DNA of 64,000 nt from Variovorax paradoxus (GCF_030815855.1 NZ_JAUSXG010000001.1:1116001-1180000); one strand, 5' to 3'. Shown: positions 53,024-61,369, counted from the stretch's first letter. Numbers and translations: made by a program. Notes: generated by a model not told the origin, from the sequence alone.

Positions 53024-53968
53024 CTATTTGCGCGCGTTCGATTTCTTGGCGAAAAGCCGCTCGCACAAACCCCGCAGCCAGCGATTCGCCGGGTCCTGGT
53101 TGTAGCGCGCATGCCAGTGCTGCTTGACGGTGAAGGGCGGCACGGGCACCGGGCAATCGAACACTGCGAGCCCGTGGGTGCGGGCCAGCGTCTCGCCGAT
53201 CTGGCGGGGCACGGTCGCGACGAGGTCGGTGGTCGAGACGATGGCGGCCAGGCCCAGGAAGCCCGGCAACTCCAGCAGGATGCGGCGCGCCACACGGTGC
53301 CGAAGCAGCGCCGCCTCCAGCAATTGCACGCCCGTGCCGCCGACGATGCCGATGTGCGCCTCGGTCTTGTAGTCGCGCAGGCCCATGCCCTTCGAGCCGA
53401 CGCGCGGATGCCGCGCATTCACCAGGCACACCCAATCTTGCGGATACAGCACCTGTTGGTAGAAGCCTGATTCGAGCCACGGCACCAGTCCGATCGCGAG
53501 GTCGGCCTGGCCGGACTGCAGCGCCTGCCCGGTCTGCTCGTCGATGCGCGCAGCCTCCAGGCGAATGCCGGGACCCACCGCGCGCACGTGCGCCAGCAGT
53601 TGCGGCAGCAGCGTGATGTGGCTGGCATCCGTCATGCAGATCCGGAAGCGCCGTGTGGCGCTCGACGGATCGAAGGCCTCTGGCGGCGCGGCCACGCGGC
53701 GCAGCGCCGCCAGTGCCTCGCGGGCCGGGACGATCAGCTCTTCCGCGCGCGGCGTCGGCTGCATGCCGGCCGCGGTGCGCACGAACAGCTCATCGCCCAA
53801 GTGCCGGCGCAGCCGGCCCAGCCAGTTGCTCACCGTCGGCTGGCTCTGACCGAGCTGGTCGGCCGCGCGCGTCACGCTTTGCGTGGTGTAGATCAGGTCG
53901 AACAGGCGCAGCAGCTTGAGGCTGAGCAGGCCCGCGCTCGCGTCCAGGTTGTCATCGTCTGCATTCAT
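53024..53968 (-). CDS. LysR-family regulator
   Basis: 314 residues. Winged helix at 15-75 (LLRLFDLIYTTQSVTRAADQLGQSQPTVSNWLGRLRRHLGDELFVRT, seen in pieces) and a periplasmic-binding-like effector domain. The HTH with S-V-T-R-A-A-D and V-S-N-W-L resembles the NodD/NahR-like branch that responds to aromatic or organic-acid effectors. Divergent from the six-gene catabolic operon at 54085-58419, which it probably activates. The 239 bases on its downstream side hold nothing I can identify. Confidence 0.9.
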   Translation of the reverse strand: MNADDDNLDASAGLLSLKLLRLFDLIYTTQSVTRAADQLGQSQPTVSNWLGRLRRHLGDELFVRTAAGMQPTPRAEELIVPAREALAALRRVAAPPEAFDPSSATRRFRICMTDASHITLLPQLLAHVRAVGPGIRLEAARIDEQTGQALQSGQADLAIGLVPWLESGFYQQVLYPQDWVCLVNARHPRVGSKGMGLRDYKTEAHIGIVGGTGVQLLEAALLRHRVARRILLELPGFLGLAAIVSTTDLVATVPRQIGETLARTHGLAVFDCPVPVPPFTVKQHWHARYNQDPANRWLRGLCERLFAKKSNARK

Positions 53969-54016
53969 TTCAGAACGAAATGTAGATCATTCATCCCATG
54001 TCATGGACGAAATGTT
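53967..54016. promoter_or_regulatory. Putative LysR binding region
   Basis: ATTTC-AGAAC-GAAAT at 53967-53981 contains a T-N11-A dyad and overlaps the LysR start codon; a second ACGAAATGT copy at 54007-54015 repeats the half site of 53975-53983 about three helical turns away. Layout suits autorepression plus activation of the divergent operon. Confidence 0.55.
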
Positions 54017-54084
54017 TATCGGCACCTATCTTCAAGGGCATTCCTTCGAGACACAGCTTCGAGACACACCGTCGAAAGACACGC

Positions 54085-55014
54085 ATGAAAATCTATTTCC
54101 TCGGCGCCGGCGCCCTCGGCTGCGCCATCGGCGGCACGCTCGCGGCCGGCGGGTCGGACGTCACGCTCATCGATCCGTTCCAGGTGCACGTCGACGCGAT
54201 CAATCGCGACGGCCTCCTCGTGAAGGACGGCGACTCGGAACGCCGCGTCAAGGTGCGCGCATCGACCAGCGTCGACGGCCTGCCGCCAGCCGACCTGGTG
54301 ATCGTGCTGGTCAAGTCCTTCCACACGCGCTCGGCCATCGAAGGCGCGTTGTCGATCATCGGGCCCGGCACCGCGCTGATGTCGCTGCAGAACGGCATGG
54401 GCCACGAGGAAATCCTGGCCGACGTCGCCGGCGGCGGGCATGTGCTGGCCGGCAAAACCTACGTTGGCGGCGTTCTACTCGGCCCGGGCCGCATCATTGC
54501 CGGCACGCGCGGCAAGCGCACTGTCATCGGCGAACTCGACGGCCACGTGAGCGAACGCGCCGGCGCCATCGCAGCCGAGTTCGAGCGTGCCGGGCTGCCT
54601 TGCGAGGTCAGCGACAACATCGTGGGCGTGATGTGGGACAAGCTGCTCATCAACGTCTCGACCGGCGCACTGAGCGGCATCACAGGCCAGGTGTACGGCA
54701 GCCTCTACGCGGTGCCCGAGATCGAGGCCACGGCCATCGCCGCCGTGGCCGAGGCCATGGCCGTCGCGCAGGCTATCGGCGTGAAGCTGTCGATCAAGGC
54801 CCCGCGCGATGCATGGGTGATGGCCGCCGAAGGCCTGCCTTACGAGTTCAAGACCTCGATGCTGCAAAGCCTGGAGAAAGGCTCCATCACCGAAATCGAC
54901 TTCATCAACGGCGCGGTGGTACGCGCCGGTCTCCAGCACAACGTGCCGACGCCGGTCAACCAGACGCTGGTGGCCGCCATCAAGGGCATCGAGCGCCGGC
55001 TGGAGGCGAAGTGA
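54085..55014 (+). CDS. Ketopantoate reductase-like 2-oxoacid reductase (ApbA/PanE family)
   Basis: 309 residues: Rossmann motif FLGAGALGCAIGGTLAAGG at the N-terminus, VLVKSFHT, SLQNGMGHEE, and the C-terminal domain with MWDKLLINVSTGALSGITG (catalytic Lys) and LEKGSITEIDFINGAVV (Glu). Being in a catabolic operon, it probably reduces or oxidises a 2-keto/2-hydroxy acid other than ketopantoate. Start at MKIYFLGAG (54085). Its stop overlaps the next gene's GTG (GTGA). Confidence 0.88.
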   Translation: MKIYFLGAGALGCAIGGTLAAGGSDVTLIDPFQVHVDAINRDGLLVKDGDSERRVKVRASTSVDGLPPADLVIVLVKSFHTRSAIEGALSIIGPGTALMSLQNGMGHEEILADVAGGGHVLAGKTYVGGVLLGPGRIIAGTRGKRTVIGELDGHVSERAGAIAAEFERAGLPCEVSDNIVGVMWDKLLINVSTGALSGITGQVYGSLYAVPEIEATAIAAVAEAMAVAQAIGVKLSIKAPRDAWVMAAEGLPYEFKTSMLQSLEKGSITEIDFINGAVVRAGLQHNVPTPVNQTLVAAIKGIERRLEAK

Positions 55015-55394
55015 GCACGCCACGCGCCTACGTGGAACACGTCGCCATCTGGGTGAAGGACATCCACTGGCACATCAGGTTCTTCCACGACGTCTGCGGC
55101 ATGACGATGCGCGAAGTGCAGGGCACGCTCGAAGAGCCGGTCCAGTACTGGACCCTCGGCGGCATGCAGTTCATGGCCAAGCCGGACTACGCCGGGCCTG
55201 AGGGCCGCCTCGGCCATCTCGGCGTGATGTGTGAAGACCTCGAAGTTGCACTCGCCGCCGCAAAGGCCTTCGGCGTGACCGAAATGCCGCAGGGCCGCAA
55301 CTGGCTGCGCCTGCCGGACGGCCTGGCCGTCGAACTCATCCAGGCCAGCGCTGGCACCGTGGCACGCGCTCTCGCCATCGACCCCCGTGCCTGA
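55011..55394 (+). CDS. VOC/glyoxalase-family protein
   Basis: 127-residue vicinal-oxygen-chelate protein with a GTG start coupled to the preceding stop. Expected metal ligands are visible: EHVAIWVKD (His), LGHLGVMCED (His) and GLAVELIQ (Glu). Family members include glyoxalases, epimerases such as methylmalonyl-CoA epimerase, and ring-cleaving dioxygenases; the single compact module and CoA-enzyme neighbours fit an isomerase or epimerase. Confidence 0.8.
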   Translation: MSTPRAYVEHVAIWVKDIHWHIRFFHDVCGMTMREVQGTLEEPVQYWTLGGMQFMAKPDYAGPEGRLGHLGVMCEDLEVALAAAKAFGVTEMPQGRNWLRLPDGLAVELIQASAGTVARALAIDPRA

Positions 55395-55429
55395 AGAACC
55401 GCCACCCCTACACAGAGAGACACCCATCC

Positions 55430-55891
55430 ATGACCGCCTTGACCATCGAAGACAAGTACTGGGATGACGCCGTCGTCGGCCAGCAGTGCATCAGCCCGCC
55501 CTACGAAGTGACGGAGGCCCGCGTGATGGCGTATGCCGACCTCACCGGCGACCACACCCCCGTTCACACCGACGAAGTCTATGCGCGCACCACGCCGTTC
55601 GGCACCCGCGTGGCGCACGGCCTGTTCGGCCTGTCGGTGGCCGACGGGCTCAAGACGAAGAGCGACATGCGCTTCATGCCGGGCATGTCGCTCGGTTGGG
55701 AATGGCGCTTTGTCGGCCCCATCAAGCTGGGCGACACAGTGCGCGTCAAATTCCACGTCGGCAGCAAGCGCGAGTCGAAGAGCAAGCCGGGGTGGGGCAT
55801 CCTCGTGCTGCCGTCCGCACTCATCAACCAGCGCGGCGAGGTCGTGCAACAGGGCGAGCATCGCGTGATGGTGCCGAGGAAGCCGGCATGA
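55430..55891 (+). CDS. MaoC-family hot-dog dehydratase
   Basis: 153 residues with the R-hydratase catalytic pattern D-H-T-P-V-H (ADLTGDHTPVHTDEVYARTTPFG, in pieces) and VAHGLFGLSVADGL, typical of MaoC enoyl-CoA hydratases and mesaconyl/methylmalyl-type dehydratases. The remaining part is the hot-dog beta sheet (WRFVGPIKLGDTVRVKFHV). Its stop overlaps the CoA-transferase ATG (ATGA). Confidence 0.87.
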   Translation: MTALTIEDKYWDDAVVGQQCISPPYEVTEARVMAYADLTGDHTPVHTDEVYARTTPFGTRVAHGLFGLSVADGLKTKSDMRFMPGMSLGWEWRFVGPIKLGDTVRVKFHVGSKRESKSKPGWGILVLPSALINQRGEVVQQGEHRVMVPRKPA

Positions 55892-57117
55892 GCACGCCTG
55901 CGCAACAGGCGCTGCCGCTGGCCGGCTTCCGCGTCGTCGATTACAGCCACTTCCTGGCCGGCCCCTATGTCGGTCGCTGCCTCGCCGCGCTCGGTGCGGA
56001 AGTCATCAAGGTCGAGCGCCCCGGAACGGGCGATGCAGGGCGCCAGCATGCGTGGTTCGTCGGCGAGCACAGCGGCTACTTCCTGCAGCAGAACATGGGC
56101 AAGAAGGGCCTCAGCGTGAACACGAAGGACCCACGCGGCCGCGCGTTGATGAAGAAGCTGGTCGACAGCGCCGATGTGTTCGTCGAGAACTACCGCCCCG
56201 GTGCGCTCGACAAGCTCGGCCTGGGCTATGCCGAACTCGCCGAGACCAACCCCGGCCTCGTGTACTGCTCGATCTCGGCCTACGGCCACACCGGCCCCGA
56301 CTCGCACCGCGCGGGCTTCGGCCTCATCGCCGAGGCCAAGAGCGGAGTCATGCAGATGGTCGGCAATCCGGGCGAGGCGCCGCCGCTGCTGCGCATATCG
56401 CTGGGCGACATGTACACCGGCATCCATGCGGTCGCCGCCATCAATGCCGCGCTGCTCGGGCGCGTGAAATCCGGCCGCGGACAGCACATCGACATGGCGC
56501 TGTACGACACGCTGGTGTCCATGCACGAGTACGCGGTGCAGTGCTACACGCTCTCCAACGGACAGGAGGTGCCGGTGCAGACCGGGCACGATATGCCCAA
56601 CTCCACCCTCTACGGCGTGTTCCGCGCGCAGGACGGCGACCTCGTGATCGCCGCGCAGGTGGACGATGCCTGGAAGCGCTTTGCTGCGCTGGTCGAGCAG
56701 AACGGCGGCCCCGCGGGTTTCGGCAGCGACACGCGGCTGCACGCTTCGGCCGGGCGCAATGCCCGCCGCGCCGAGATCCTCGAAGTGGTGAAGCCGTGGG
56801 TTGCGGCGCGGCCGGTCGCACAGGTGCTGAAGATGCTGGACGGCATCGACGTGCCGGCAGCCAAGGTTCAACGCATCGACGAAGTGCTGGCCGATCCGCA
56901 GATCCACGCGCGCGGCATGGTGGTCGAACAGGACCATCCGGTGCTCGGAAAGATCCGACTGCCGAACCTGCCCTTTCGCATGTCGGGTTGCGACACCTCG
57001 ATCACGCAGGTGGCGCCCGAGTTGGGCGAGCACAACGCGGAAATCGCGGAAAGCCTGGGCTTCGACGCTGCGCAGATCGCCGACATGCAGGCCGATGGCG
57101 TGCTCTACAGCAAGTAA
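55888..57117 (+). CDS. CaiB/BaiF-family CoA-transferase
   Basis: 409-residue class III CoA-transferase. N-terminal GFRVVDYSHFLAGPYVGRCLAALGAEVIKVERPG (split: VVDYSHFLAGPY, LGAEVIKVERPG), QNMGKKGLSVNTKDPRG, the catalytic Asp in LRISLGDMYTGIHAV, and VKSGRGQHIDMALYD. Moves CoA between acids, activating the pathway substrate. Translationally coupled to the MaoC gene, so both should act on the same CoA ester. Confidence 0.92.
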   Translation: MSTPAQQALPLAGFRVVDYSHFLAGPYVGRCLAALGAEVIKVERPGTGDAGRQHAWFVGEHSGYFLQQNMGKKGLSVNTKDPRGRALMKKLVDSADVFVENYRPGALDKLGLGYAELAETNPGLVYCSISAYGHTGPDSHRAGFGLIAEAKSGVMQMVGNPGEAPPLLRISLGDMYTGIHAVAAINAALLGRVKSGRGQHIDMALYDTLVSMHEYAVQCYTLSNGQEVPVQTGHDMPNSTLYGVFRAQDGDLVIAAQVDDAWKRFAALVEQNGGPAGFGSDTRLHASAGRNARRAEILEVVKPWVAARPVAQVLKMLDGIDVPAAKVQRIDEVLADPQIHARGMVVEQDHPVLGKIRLPNLPFRMSGCDTSITQVAPELGEHNAEIAESLGFDAAQIADMQADGVLYSK

Positions 57118-57127
57118 GGAGACAGTC

Positions 57128-57949
57128 ATGACCGACAAGTACGCCGTGATCGGCAACCCGATAGGACACACCAAGTCGCCGATGATCCACGGCAGCTTCG
57201 CCCAAGCGACCGGCCAGGACATCGACTACAGCGCGATCGAAGGTTCGCTCGACCGCTTCGCCGACGACGTGCACGCATTTCGCAAGGCAGGCGGGCGCGG
57301 AATGAACATCACGGCCCCCTTCAAGCTGCAGGCCTACGCGCTGGCCACCGAACGGCTCGAACGCGCCGAGCTCGCTGGCGCCACCAACGCGCTCAAGTTC
57401 GAAAGCGACCGCATCGTTGCCGACAACTTCGACGGCGTGGGCCTGACCCACGACATCCAGCGCAACCTGGGCTTCTCGCTAAAAGGGACGCGCATGCTGG
57501 TGATCGGCGCGGGCGGTGCGGTGCGTGGTGCACTGCTGCCGTTTCTTGCACAACAACCGGCCGTGCTGGTGCTGGCGAACCGCACGCAGACAAAGGCCAT
57601 TGATCTTGCAAGGCAGTTTGCCGGACACGGCCGCGTGCAAGGCTGCGGCTATGGCGATCTGGCAGGCGAGCGATTCGACATCGTCATCAACGGCACCTCG
57701 GCCAGCCTGAAGGGCGAGTTGCCGCCCCTGCCCGCAGTGGCGCTGCAGGGCGCGAAGCTGGCTTACGAGCTCGCCTATGGCAAGGGCCTCACGCCCTTCC
57801 TGCGCCTGGCGCGGAACGCCGGCGTGCCGAAGCTGGCCGACGGCGTCGGCATGCTGGTGGAACAGGCGGCGGAAGCCTTCGTATGGTGGCGCGGCGTGCG
57901 GCCCGACACGCGCAGCCTCATCGACCGGATGAGCATTCCCCTGGTCTGA
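57128..57949 (+). CDS. Shikimate dehydrogenase-like protein (second AroE type)
   Basis: 273 residues. KYAVIGNPIGHTKSPMIHG is the SKSPxIHN-type substrate site, NITAPFK holds the catalytic Lys, GAGGAVRGAL and NRTQTKA the NADP site, and DGVGMLVEQAAEAFVWWRG the C-terminus. The catalytic Asp is in DNFDGVGL, where the usual N-T-D is N-F-D. Located in a catabolic operon directly before an AroQ-like gene, so it may work on quinate/shikimate or a related cyclic acid rather than in aromatic biosynthesis. Confidence 0.88.
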   Translation: MTDKYAVIGNPIGHTKSPMIHGSFAQATGQDIDYSAIEGSLDRFADDVHAFRKAGGRGMNITAPFKLQAYALATERLERAELAGATNALKFESDRIVADNFDGVGLTHDIQRNLGFSLKGTRMLVIGAGGAVRGALLPFLAQQPAVLVLANRTQTKAIDLARQFAGHGRVQGCGYGDLAGERFDIVINGTSASLKGELPPLPAVALQGAKLAYELAYGKGLTPFLRLARNAGVPKLADGVGMLVEQAAEAFVWWRGVRPDTRSLIDRMSIPLV

Positions 57950-57972
57950 CTCGACGACGCGCAGGCACTCCC

Positions 57973-58419
57973 ATGAAGATACTCATGCTGCACGGCATCA
58001 ACAACCACAACATGTTCGGCAAGCGTGACCCGAAGCAATACGGCACGGTGACGTTGGCCGAAATCGACGCGCAGTTGCAAGCACTTGGCAAGGAGCTCGG
58101 CGCCGAGGTCGAGAGCTTCCAGACCAACAGCGAAGGCGCGATGTGCGAGCGCATCCACCGCGGCTTCACCGAGGGCGTGGACGCGGTGCTGATCAACGCC
58201 GGTGCCTGGACGCACTACAGCTACGGCATCCGCGATGCATTGGCGATCCTCACGGTGCCGGTCGTCGAACTGCACATGTCGAACATCCATGCGCGCGAGA
58301 AATTCCGCCGCCATTCGGTGTTCGCAGAGATTGCGAAAGGACAGATTTGCGGATTTGGCGTCGACAGCTATCTGCTCGGTCTGCGTGCCGCGGTATCGGC
58401 CGCCGCGTACGCGCAATGA
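57973..58419 (+). CDS. Type II 3-dehydroquinate dehydratase-like protein
   Basis: 148-residue AroQ-type dodecameric dehydratase. The usual G-P-N-L-N-M-L-G loop is changed to GINNHNMFGKRDPKQYG, with one extra residue and Pro to Ile, but catalytic residues remain: the Arg and Tyr of KRDPKQYG, Asn in INAGAWTHYS, His in ELHMSNIHARE and the following Arg. Last gene of the operon. Paired with an AroE-like gene, it could dehydrate 3-dehydroquinate or an analogue; the altered lid hints at a different substrate. Confidence 0.87.
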   Translation: MKILMLHGINNHNMFGKRDPKQYGTVTLAEIDAQLQALGKELGAEVESFQTNSEGAMCERIHRGFTEGVDAVLINAGAWTHYSYGIRDALAILTVPVVELHMSNIHAREKFRRHSVFAEIAKGQICGFGVDSYLLGLRAAVSAAAYAQ

Positions 58420-58742
58420 TGTTCATGTCGGTTGGTGCGTCGGCCGTCGTCTGTCACCGTAACGCGCTGTAGAAATCGGCGGAACGGGCCAGGTCGCGGC
58501 TTTTTGGCCGACTGTAGCCGGTTGCAGCCAGGGAGCTCGGACCCGAAGCGGTCTGTTGGTCTTCGCCAGACCAGACGCTCAACGCCCTTTCATTGAATGG
58601 GCAAGGGGGCTGCCGCCCCCGGCAGCGTGATATTCCGGAGATTTTCGATCCCCGTGTCACAAACGCTCCCCGCTGGACGTCTTCCTCCGTGGACGCCCAC
58701 AGGGGGCGTTCCTTTTTGACTCCCTTTACCGAGGAATCGACC
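58420..58742 (+). other. 323-base structured leader/intergenic region
   Basis: No gene is supported. It contains a strong hairpin GGGGGC-TGCC-GCCCCC at 58605-58620 and a terminator-like hairpin at 58691-58717 only 25 bases before the next start codon. This could be the end of the preceding operon or an attenuator-type leader of the oxidoreductase gene. Confidence 0.5.
58691..58717 (+). terminator. Rho-independent terminator-like hairpin
   Basis: Stem ACGCCC / GGGCGT (58693-58698 and 58704-58709), extended by two G-C pairs around a bulged T, followed by five T at 58713-58717. Oriented to stop + strand transcription. Confidence 0.65.
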
Positions 58743-59495
58743 ATGAAGATCGTCATCATCGGAGGCTCCGGCCTCATCGGCTCCAAGCTCGCCGCCCGTC
58801 TGCGCCAGTCCGGCCACGAGGTCAACGCGGCCTCGCCCTCCACGGGCGTCAACACGCTCACCGGCGAAGGCCTGGAGGCGGCGCTGGCGGGGGCGGACGT
58901 GGTCGTCGACGTCGCGAATTCGCCTTCGTTCGAGGACGAGCCGGCGCTCCGCTTCTTCGACACCGCGGGGCGCAACCTGCTGGCCGCCGCCGCGAAGGCT
59001 GGCGTGGCGCACCATGTCGCGCTGTCGGTGGTCGGCACCGAGCGCCTGCTGGCCAGCGGCTATTTCCGCGCCAAGCAGCGCCAGGAAGAGCTGATCGAGT
59101 CCTCCCCCGTGCCCTGGACCATCGTGCAGGCCACGCAGTTCTTCGAATTCGTGGCCGGCATCGCCGACGGGAGCACGCAGGGCGGCGAAGTCCGGCTGTC
59201 GAACGCGCTGATACAGCCGATGGCAGCGGACGACGTTGCCGCCGCGCTCGCCGTCGTGGTGGCCGAGCCGCCCGCGCAGGGCCGGATCGAGATCGCGGGG
59301 CCGGAGGCGCTGCCGCTCGACGCGCTGGTGCGCCGCCTGTTCGCGGCGACGGGCGACGAGCGGCCGGTCGTCACCGATGCCGAGGCGAGCTACTTCGGCG
59401 TGCGGCTCGACGACCGCTCGCTGACGCCCGACACCGCTCCGCGCCTCGGAACCACCCGCTTCGAGGACTGGCTTGCGCAGCGTGCGCGGGCCTGA
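58743..59495 (+). CDS. NmrA-like NAD(P)-binding oxidoreductase
   Basis: 250-residue atypical SDR: MKIVIIGGSGLIGSKLAARLRQSGH (N-terminal glycine motif G-G-S-G-L-I-G-S), DVVVDVANSPSF, HHVALSVVGTERL, and YFRAKQRQEELIESSPVPWTIVQATQFFEF with the Y-x-x-x-K-like YFRAKQ. This group includes quinone and NAD(P)H sensor proteins. GAGGAA precedes the ATG. Followed 61 bases later by a secreted cupin gene, probably cotranscribed. Confidence 0.87.
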   Translation: MKIVIIGGSGLIGSKLAARLRQSGHEVNAASPSTGVNTLTGEGLEAALAGADVVVDVANSPSFEDEPALRFFDTAGRNLLAAAAKAGVAHHVALSVVGTERLLASGYFRAKQRQEELIESSPVPWTIVQATQFFEFVAGIADGSTQGGEVRLSNALIQPMAADDVAAALAVVVAEPPAQGRIEIAGPEALPLDALVRRLFAATGDERPVVTDAEASYFGVRLDDRSLTPDTAPRLGTTRFEDWLAQRARA

Positions 59496-59556
59496 ACCGC
59501 TGGCTATTCACCCATTCATTCAGTCAAGGCCCGCGACACGGGCCGGAAAGACAACC

Positions 59557-59964
59557 ATGACCCGCTTTCAAAAGACCGGCATCTCCCTCGGACTCGCGCT
59601 CGGCATGTTCGCCACGGTGCCCGCCCTGGCAGCACCCGAGGCCGCCGTGACCGTGCTCATGACGAAGGACCTGGCGGACATGCCCGGCAAGGAGGCGATC
59701 TCGTTCATCGTCGACTTTCCGCCGGGCTCCGTCGACCCTGTTCATCGCCACGACGCCCATGCCTTCGTCTACGTGCTCGAGGGATCGATCGTGATGGGCG
59801 TGAAAGGCGGCAAGGAGGTCACGCTGACCCCGGGCCAGACCTTCTACGAAGGCCCGGCCGACATCCATACCGTCGGCCGCAACGCCAGCGCCACCAAGCC
59901 CGCGAAGTTCCTCGTGACGATGGTCAAGGACAAGGGCGCGCCGTTGCTGACCCTGGTCAAGTAG
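59557..59964 (+). CDS. Secreted cupin-domain protein
   Basis: 135 residues. Signal peptide (LGLALGMFATVPALA, cleavage near residue 26) and one cupin_2 barrel: motif 1 FPPGSVDPVHRHDAHAFVYVLEGSIV with His residues for a metal, motif 2 LTPGQTFYEGPADIHTVGRN. Function unknown; commonly co-encoded with NmrA-like or SDR genes, as here. Confidence 0.87.
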   Translation: MTRFQKTGISLGLALGMFATVPALAAPEAAVTVLMTKDLADMPGKEAISFIVDFPPGSVDPVHRHDAHAFVYVLEGSIVMGVKGGKEVTLTPGQTFYEGPADIHTVGRNASATKPAKFLVTMVKDKGAPLLTLVK

Positions 59965-59967
59965 CGC

Positions 59968-60558
59968 TCAGCGCGCCGGCCGGATCGCCGATTTGGGCCT
60001 GAAGGCCTTGCAGACCGTATCGTCGGTTTCCAGATAAGGACCGCCGATGAGGTCGATGCAGTACGGCACGGCCGCGAAGATGCCCGGAACGATCTGCACG
60101 CCTTCGGTGTCCTTCAGCCCTTCGAGCGTCTCCGCAATCGACTTCGGCTGCCCCGGCAGGTTGATGATCAGGCTCTTGTCGCGGATCACCGCCACCTGGC
60201 GCGAAAGAATGGCCGTGGGCACGAAGCGCAGGCTGATCTGGCGCATCTGCTCGCCGAATCCGGGCATTTCCTTGTGGGCCACGGCCAGGGTGGCCTCGGG
60301 CGTCACGTCGCGAAGGGCCGGGCCGGTGCCGCCCGTGGTCAGCACCAGCGAGCAGCCCGCGTCGACGAGTTCGATCAGCGTGGCGCTGATTTGCGCCGCC
60401 TCATCGGGAATCAGCCGTGCCTCGAACTCGATCGGGTTCTTCAGGACGCGGCCGAGCCAGTCCTTCAGCGAGGGCAGGCCTTTGTCTTCGTAGGTGCCGC
60501 TGGAGGCGCGGTCGCTGATGGAGACGATGCCGATGCGTACGGAGTCAGGTGCGGTCAT
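59968..60558 (-). CDS. mogA: Molybdopterin adenylyltransferase MogA
   Basis: 196 residues. MoCF-family core: VRIGIVSISDRASSGTYEDKGLP, VLTTGGTGPALRDVTPEAT (substrate-binding G-G-T-G and catalytic Asp-Val-Thr-Pro-Glu), and LIINLPGQPKSIAETLEG. Adenylates molybdopterin before metal insertion in molybdenum cofactor synthesis. Encoded downstream of darP in the same direction, separated by a pair of palindromes. Confidence 0.93.
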   Translation of the reverse strand: MTAPDSVRIGIVSISDRASSGTYEDKGLPSLKDWLGRVLKNPIEFEARLIPDEAAQISATLIELVDAGCSLVLTTGGTGPALRDVTPEATLAVAHKEMPGFGEQMRQISLRFVPTAILSRQVAVIRDKSLIINLPGQPKSIAETLEGLKDTEGVQIVPGIFAAVPYCIDLIGGPYLETDDTVCKAFRPKSAIRPAR

Positions 60559-60576
60559 GGTCTCATGCCTCTTGCT

Positions 60577-60690
60577 CCCTCTCCCGCTTGCGGGAGAGGG
60601 CTGGGGTGAGGGCTTCTGGCGGTGGAAAGAGCGTACGTGTGGACAGGCCGTCGACCCTCACCCCGACCCTCTCCCGCAAGCGGGAGAGGG
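60577..60690. repeat. Pair of inverted REP-like palindromes
   Basis: Two copies of a 24-base perfect palindrome (CCCTCTCCC...GGGAGAGGG), at 60577-60600 with centre GCTTGC and at 60667-60690 with centre GCAAGC. Each carries an outer arm (CTGGGGTGAGGG after the first, CCCTCACCCCGA before the second), so the copies are head-to-head inverted. This is the layout of REP/BIME elements. They sit between darP and mogA and can form large mRNA hairpins. Confidence 0.85.
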
Positions 60691-60712
60691 AGAAAGTCGA
60701 AAGACAACCGGC

Positions 60713-61369
60713 TCATGCGTCGTCTTCCCGGTCTTGCGCGGCCGCGGAGGCTGCGTGGTCGATGCCACCGTGCACCGCCAGCTGCGCGCGCACGAGCTGA
60801 AAGATCTCGCGGTAGGCCTTGCCCTGGCGCGGCGCTTCGCCGGCCGGGCCGGTCTTCAGGTCCTTGCGGGCCTGGCGCACCAGGGCGCGCAGCTGTTGGG
60901 AATCGGTGGCGGGGTGGGTTTCGATCCAGCCGCCCAGCGCGTCGTCGTCGGCGATCAGCCGGTCGCGCCAGCGCTCGGCCTCGTGCAGGGCGGCGGCTTC
61001 GGCTGCGGGTACGGTGTTCTGCTCGGCGAGCGCTTGCTTCACGGCCTCGAGCGTGGGTTCGTCGAGCTTGCGCATCAGCTTGCCGATGAACTGCATCTGG
61101 CGGCGCTTGCCCTCGAAATTGGTGATGCGCTTGGCCTCGGCGACGGCATCGACGAGTTTTTCGCCGAGCGGGAGCGCGTCGAACAGGGCGGCGCGCAGGC
61201 CTAACAGCTCCTCGCCGAGCTTTTGCAGTTCGTCGCTTTCGCGCTTGAGATCGGTGCGGCTGGCTTCGTCGGTGCCCTTGAGCTCGCGCTTGAGCTCCAG
61301 GTCGAGCTCGCTGCCTTCGGCGACGAACTGGCCACGGACGAAATAGCCTTTTTTGGGTTTGCGGGACAT
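60713..61369 (-). CDS. darP: Ribosome biogenesis factor DarP (YjgA, DUF615)
   Basis: 218-residue, highly helical protein of the DUF615 family: KRESDELQKLGEELLGL, DALPLGEKLVDAVAEAKRI, EGKRRQMQFIGKLMRKLD, then LVRQARKDLKTG and AYREIFQLVR. DarP (YjgA) binds late 50S ribosomal particles. Start MSRKPKKGYF (61369). Divergent from pmbA, the arrangement usual in proteobacteria. Confidence 0.92.
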   Translation of the reverse strand: MSRKPKKGYFVRGQFVAEGSELDLELKRELKGTDEASRTDLKRESDELQKLGEELLGLRAALFDALPLGEKLVDAVAEAKRITNFEGKRRQMQFIGKLMRKLDEPTLEAVKQALAEQNTVPAAEAAALHEAERWRDRLIADDDALGGWIETHPATDSQQLRALVRQARKDLKTGPAGEAPRQGKAYREIFQLVRAQLAVHGGIDHAASAAAQDREDDA

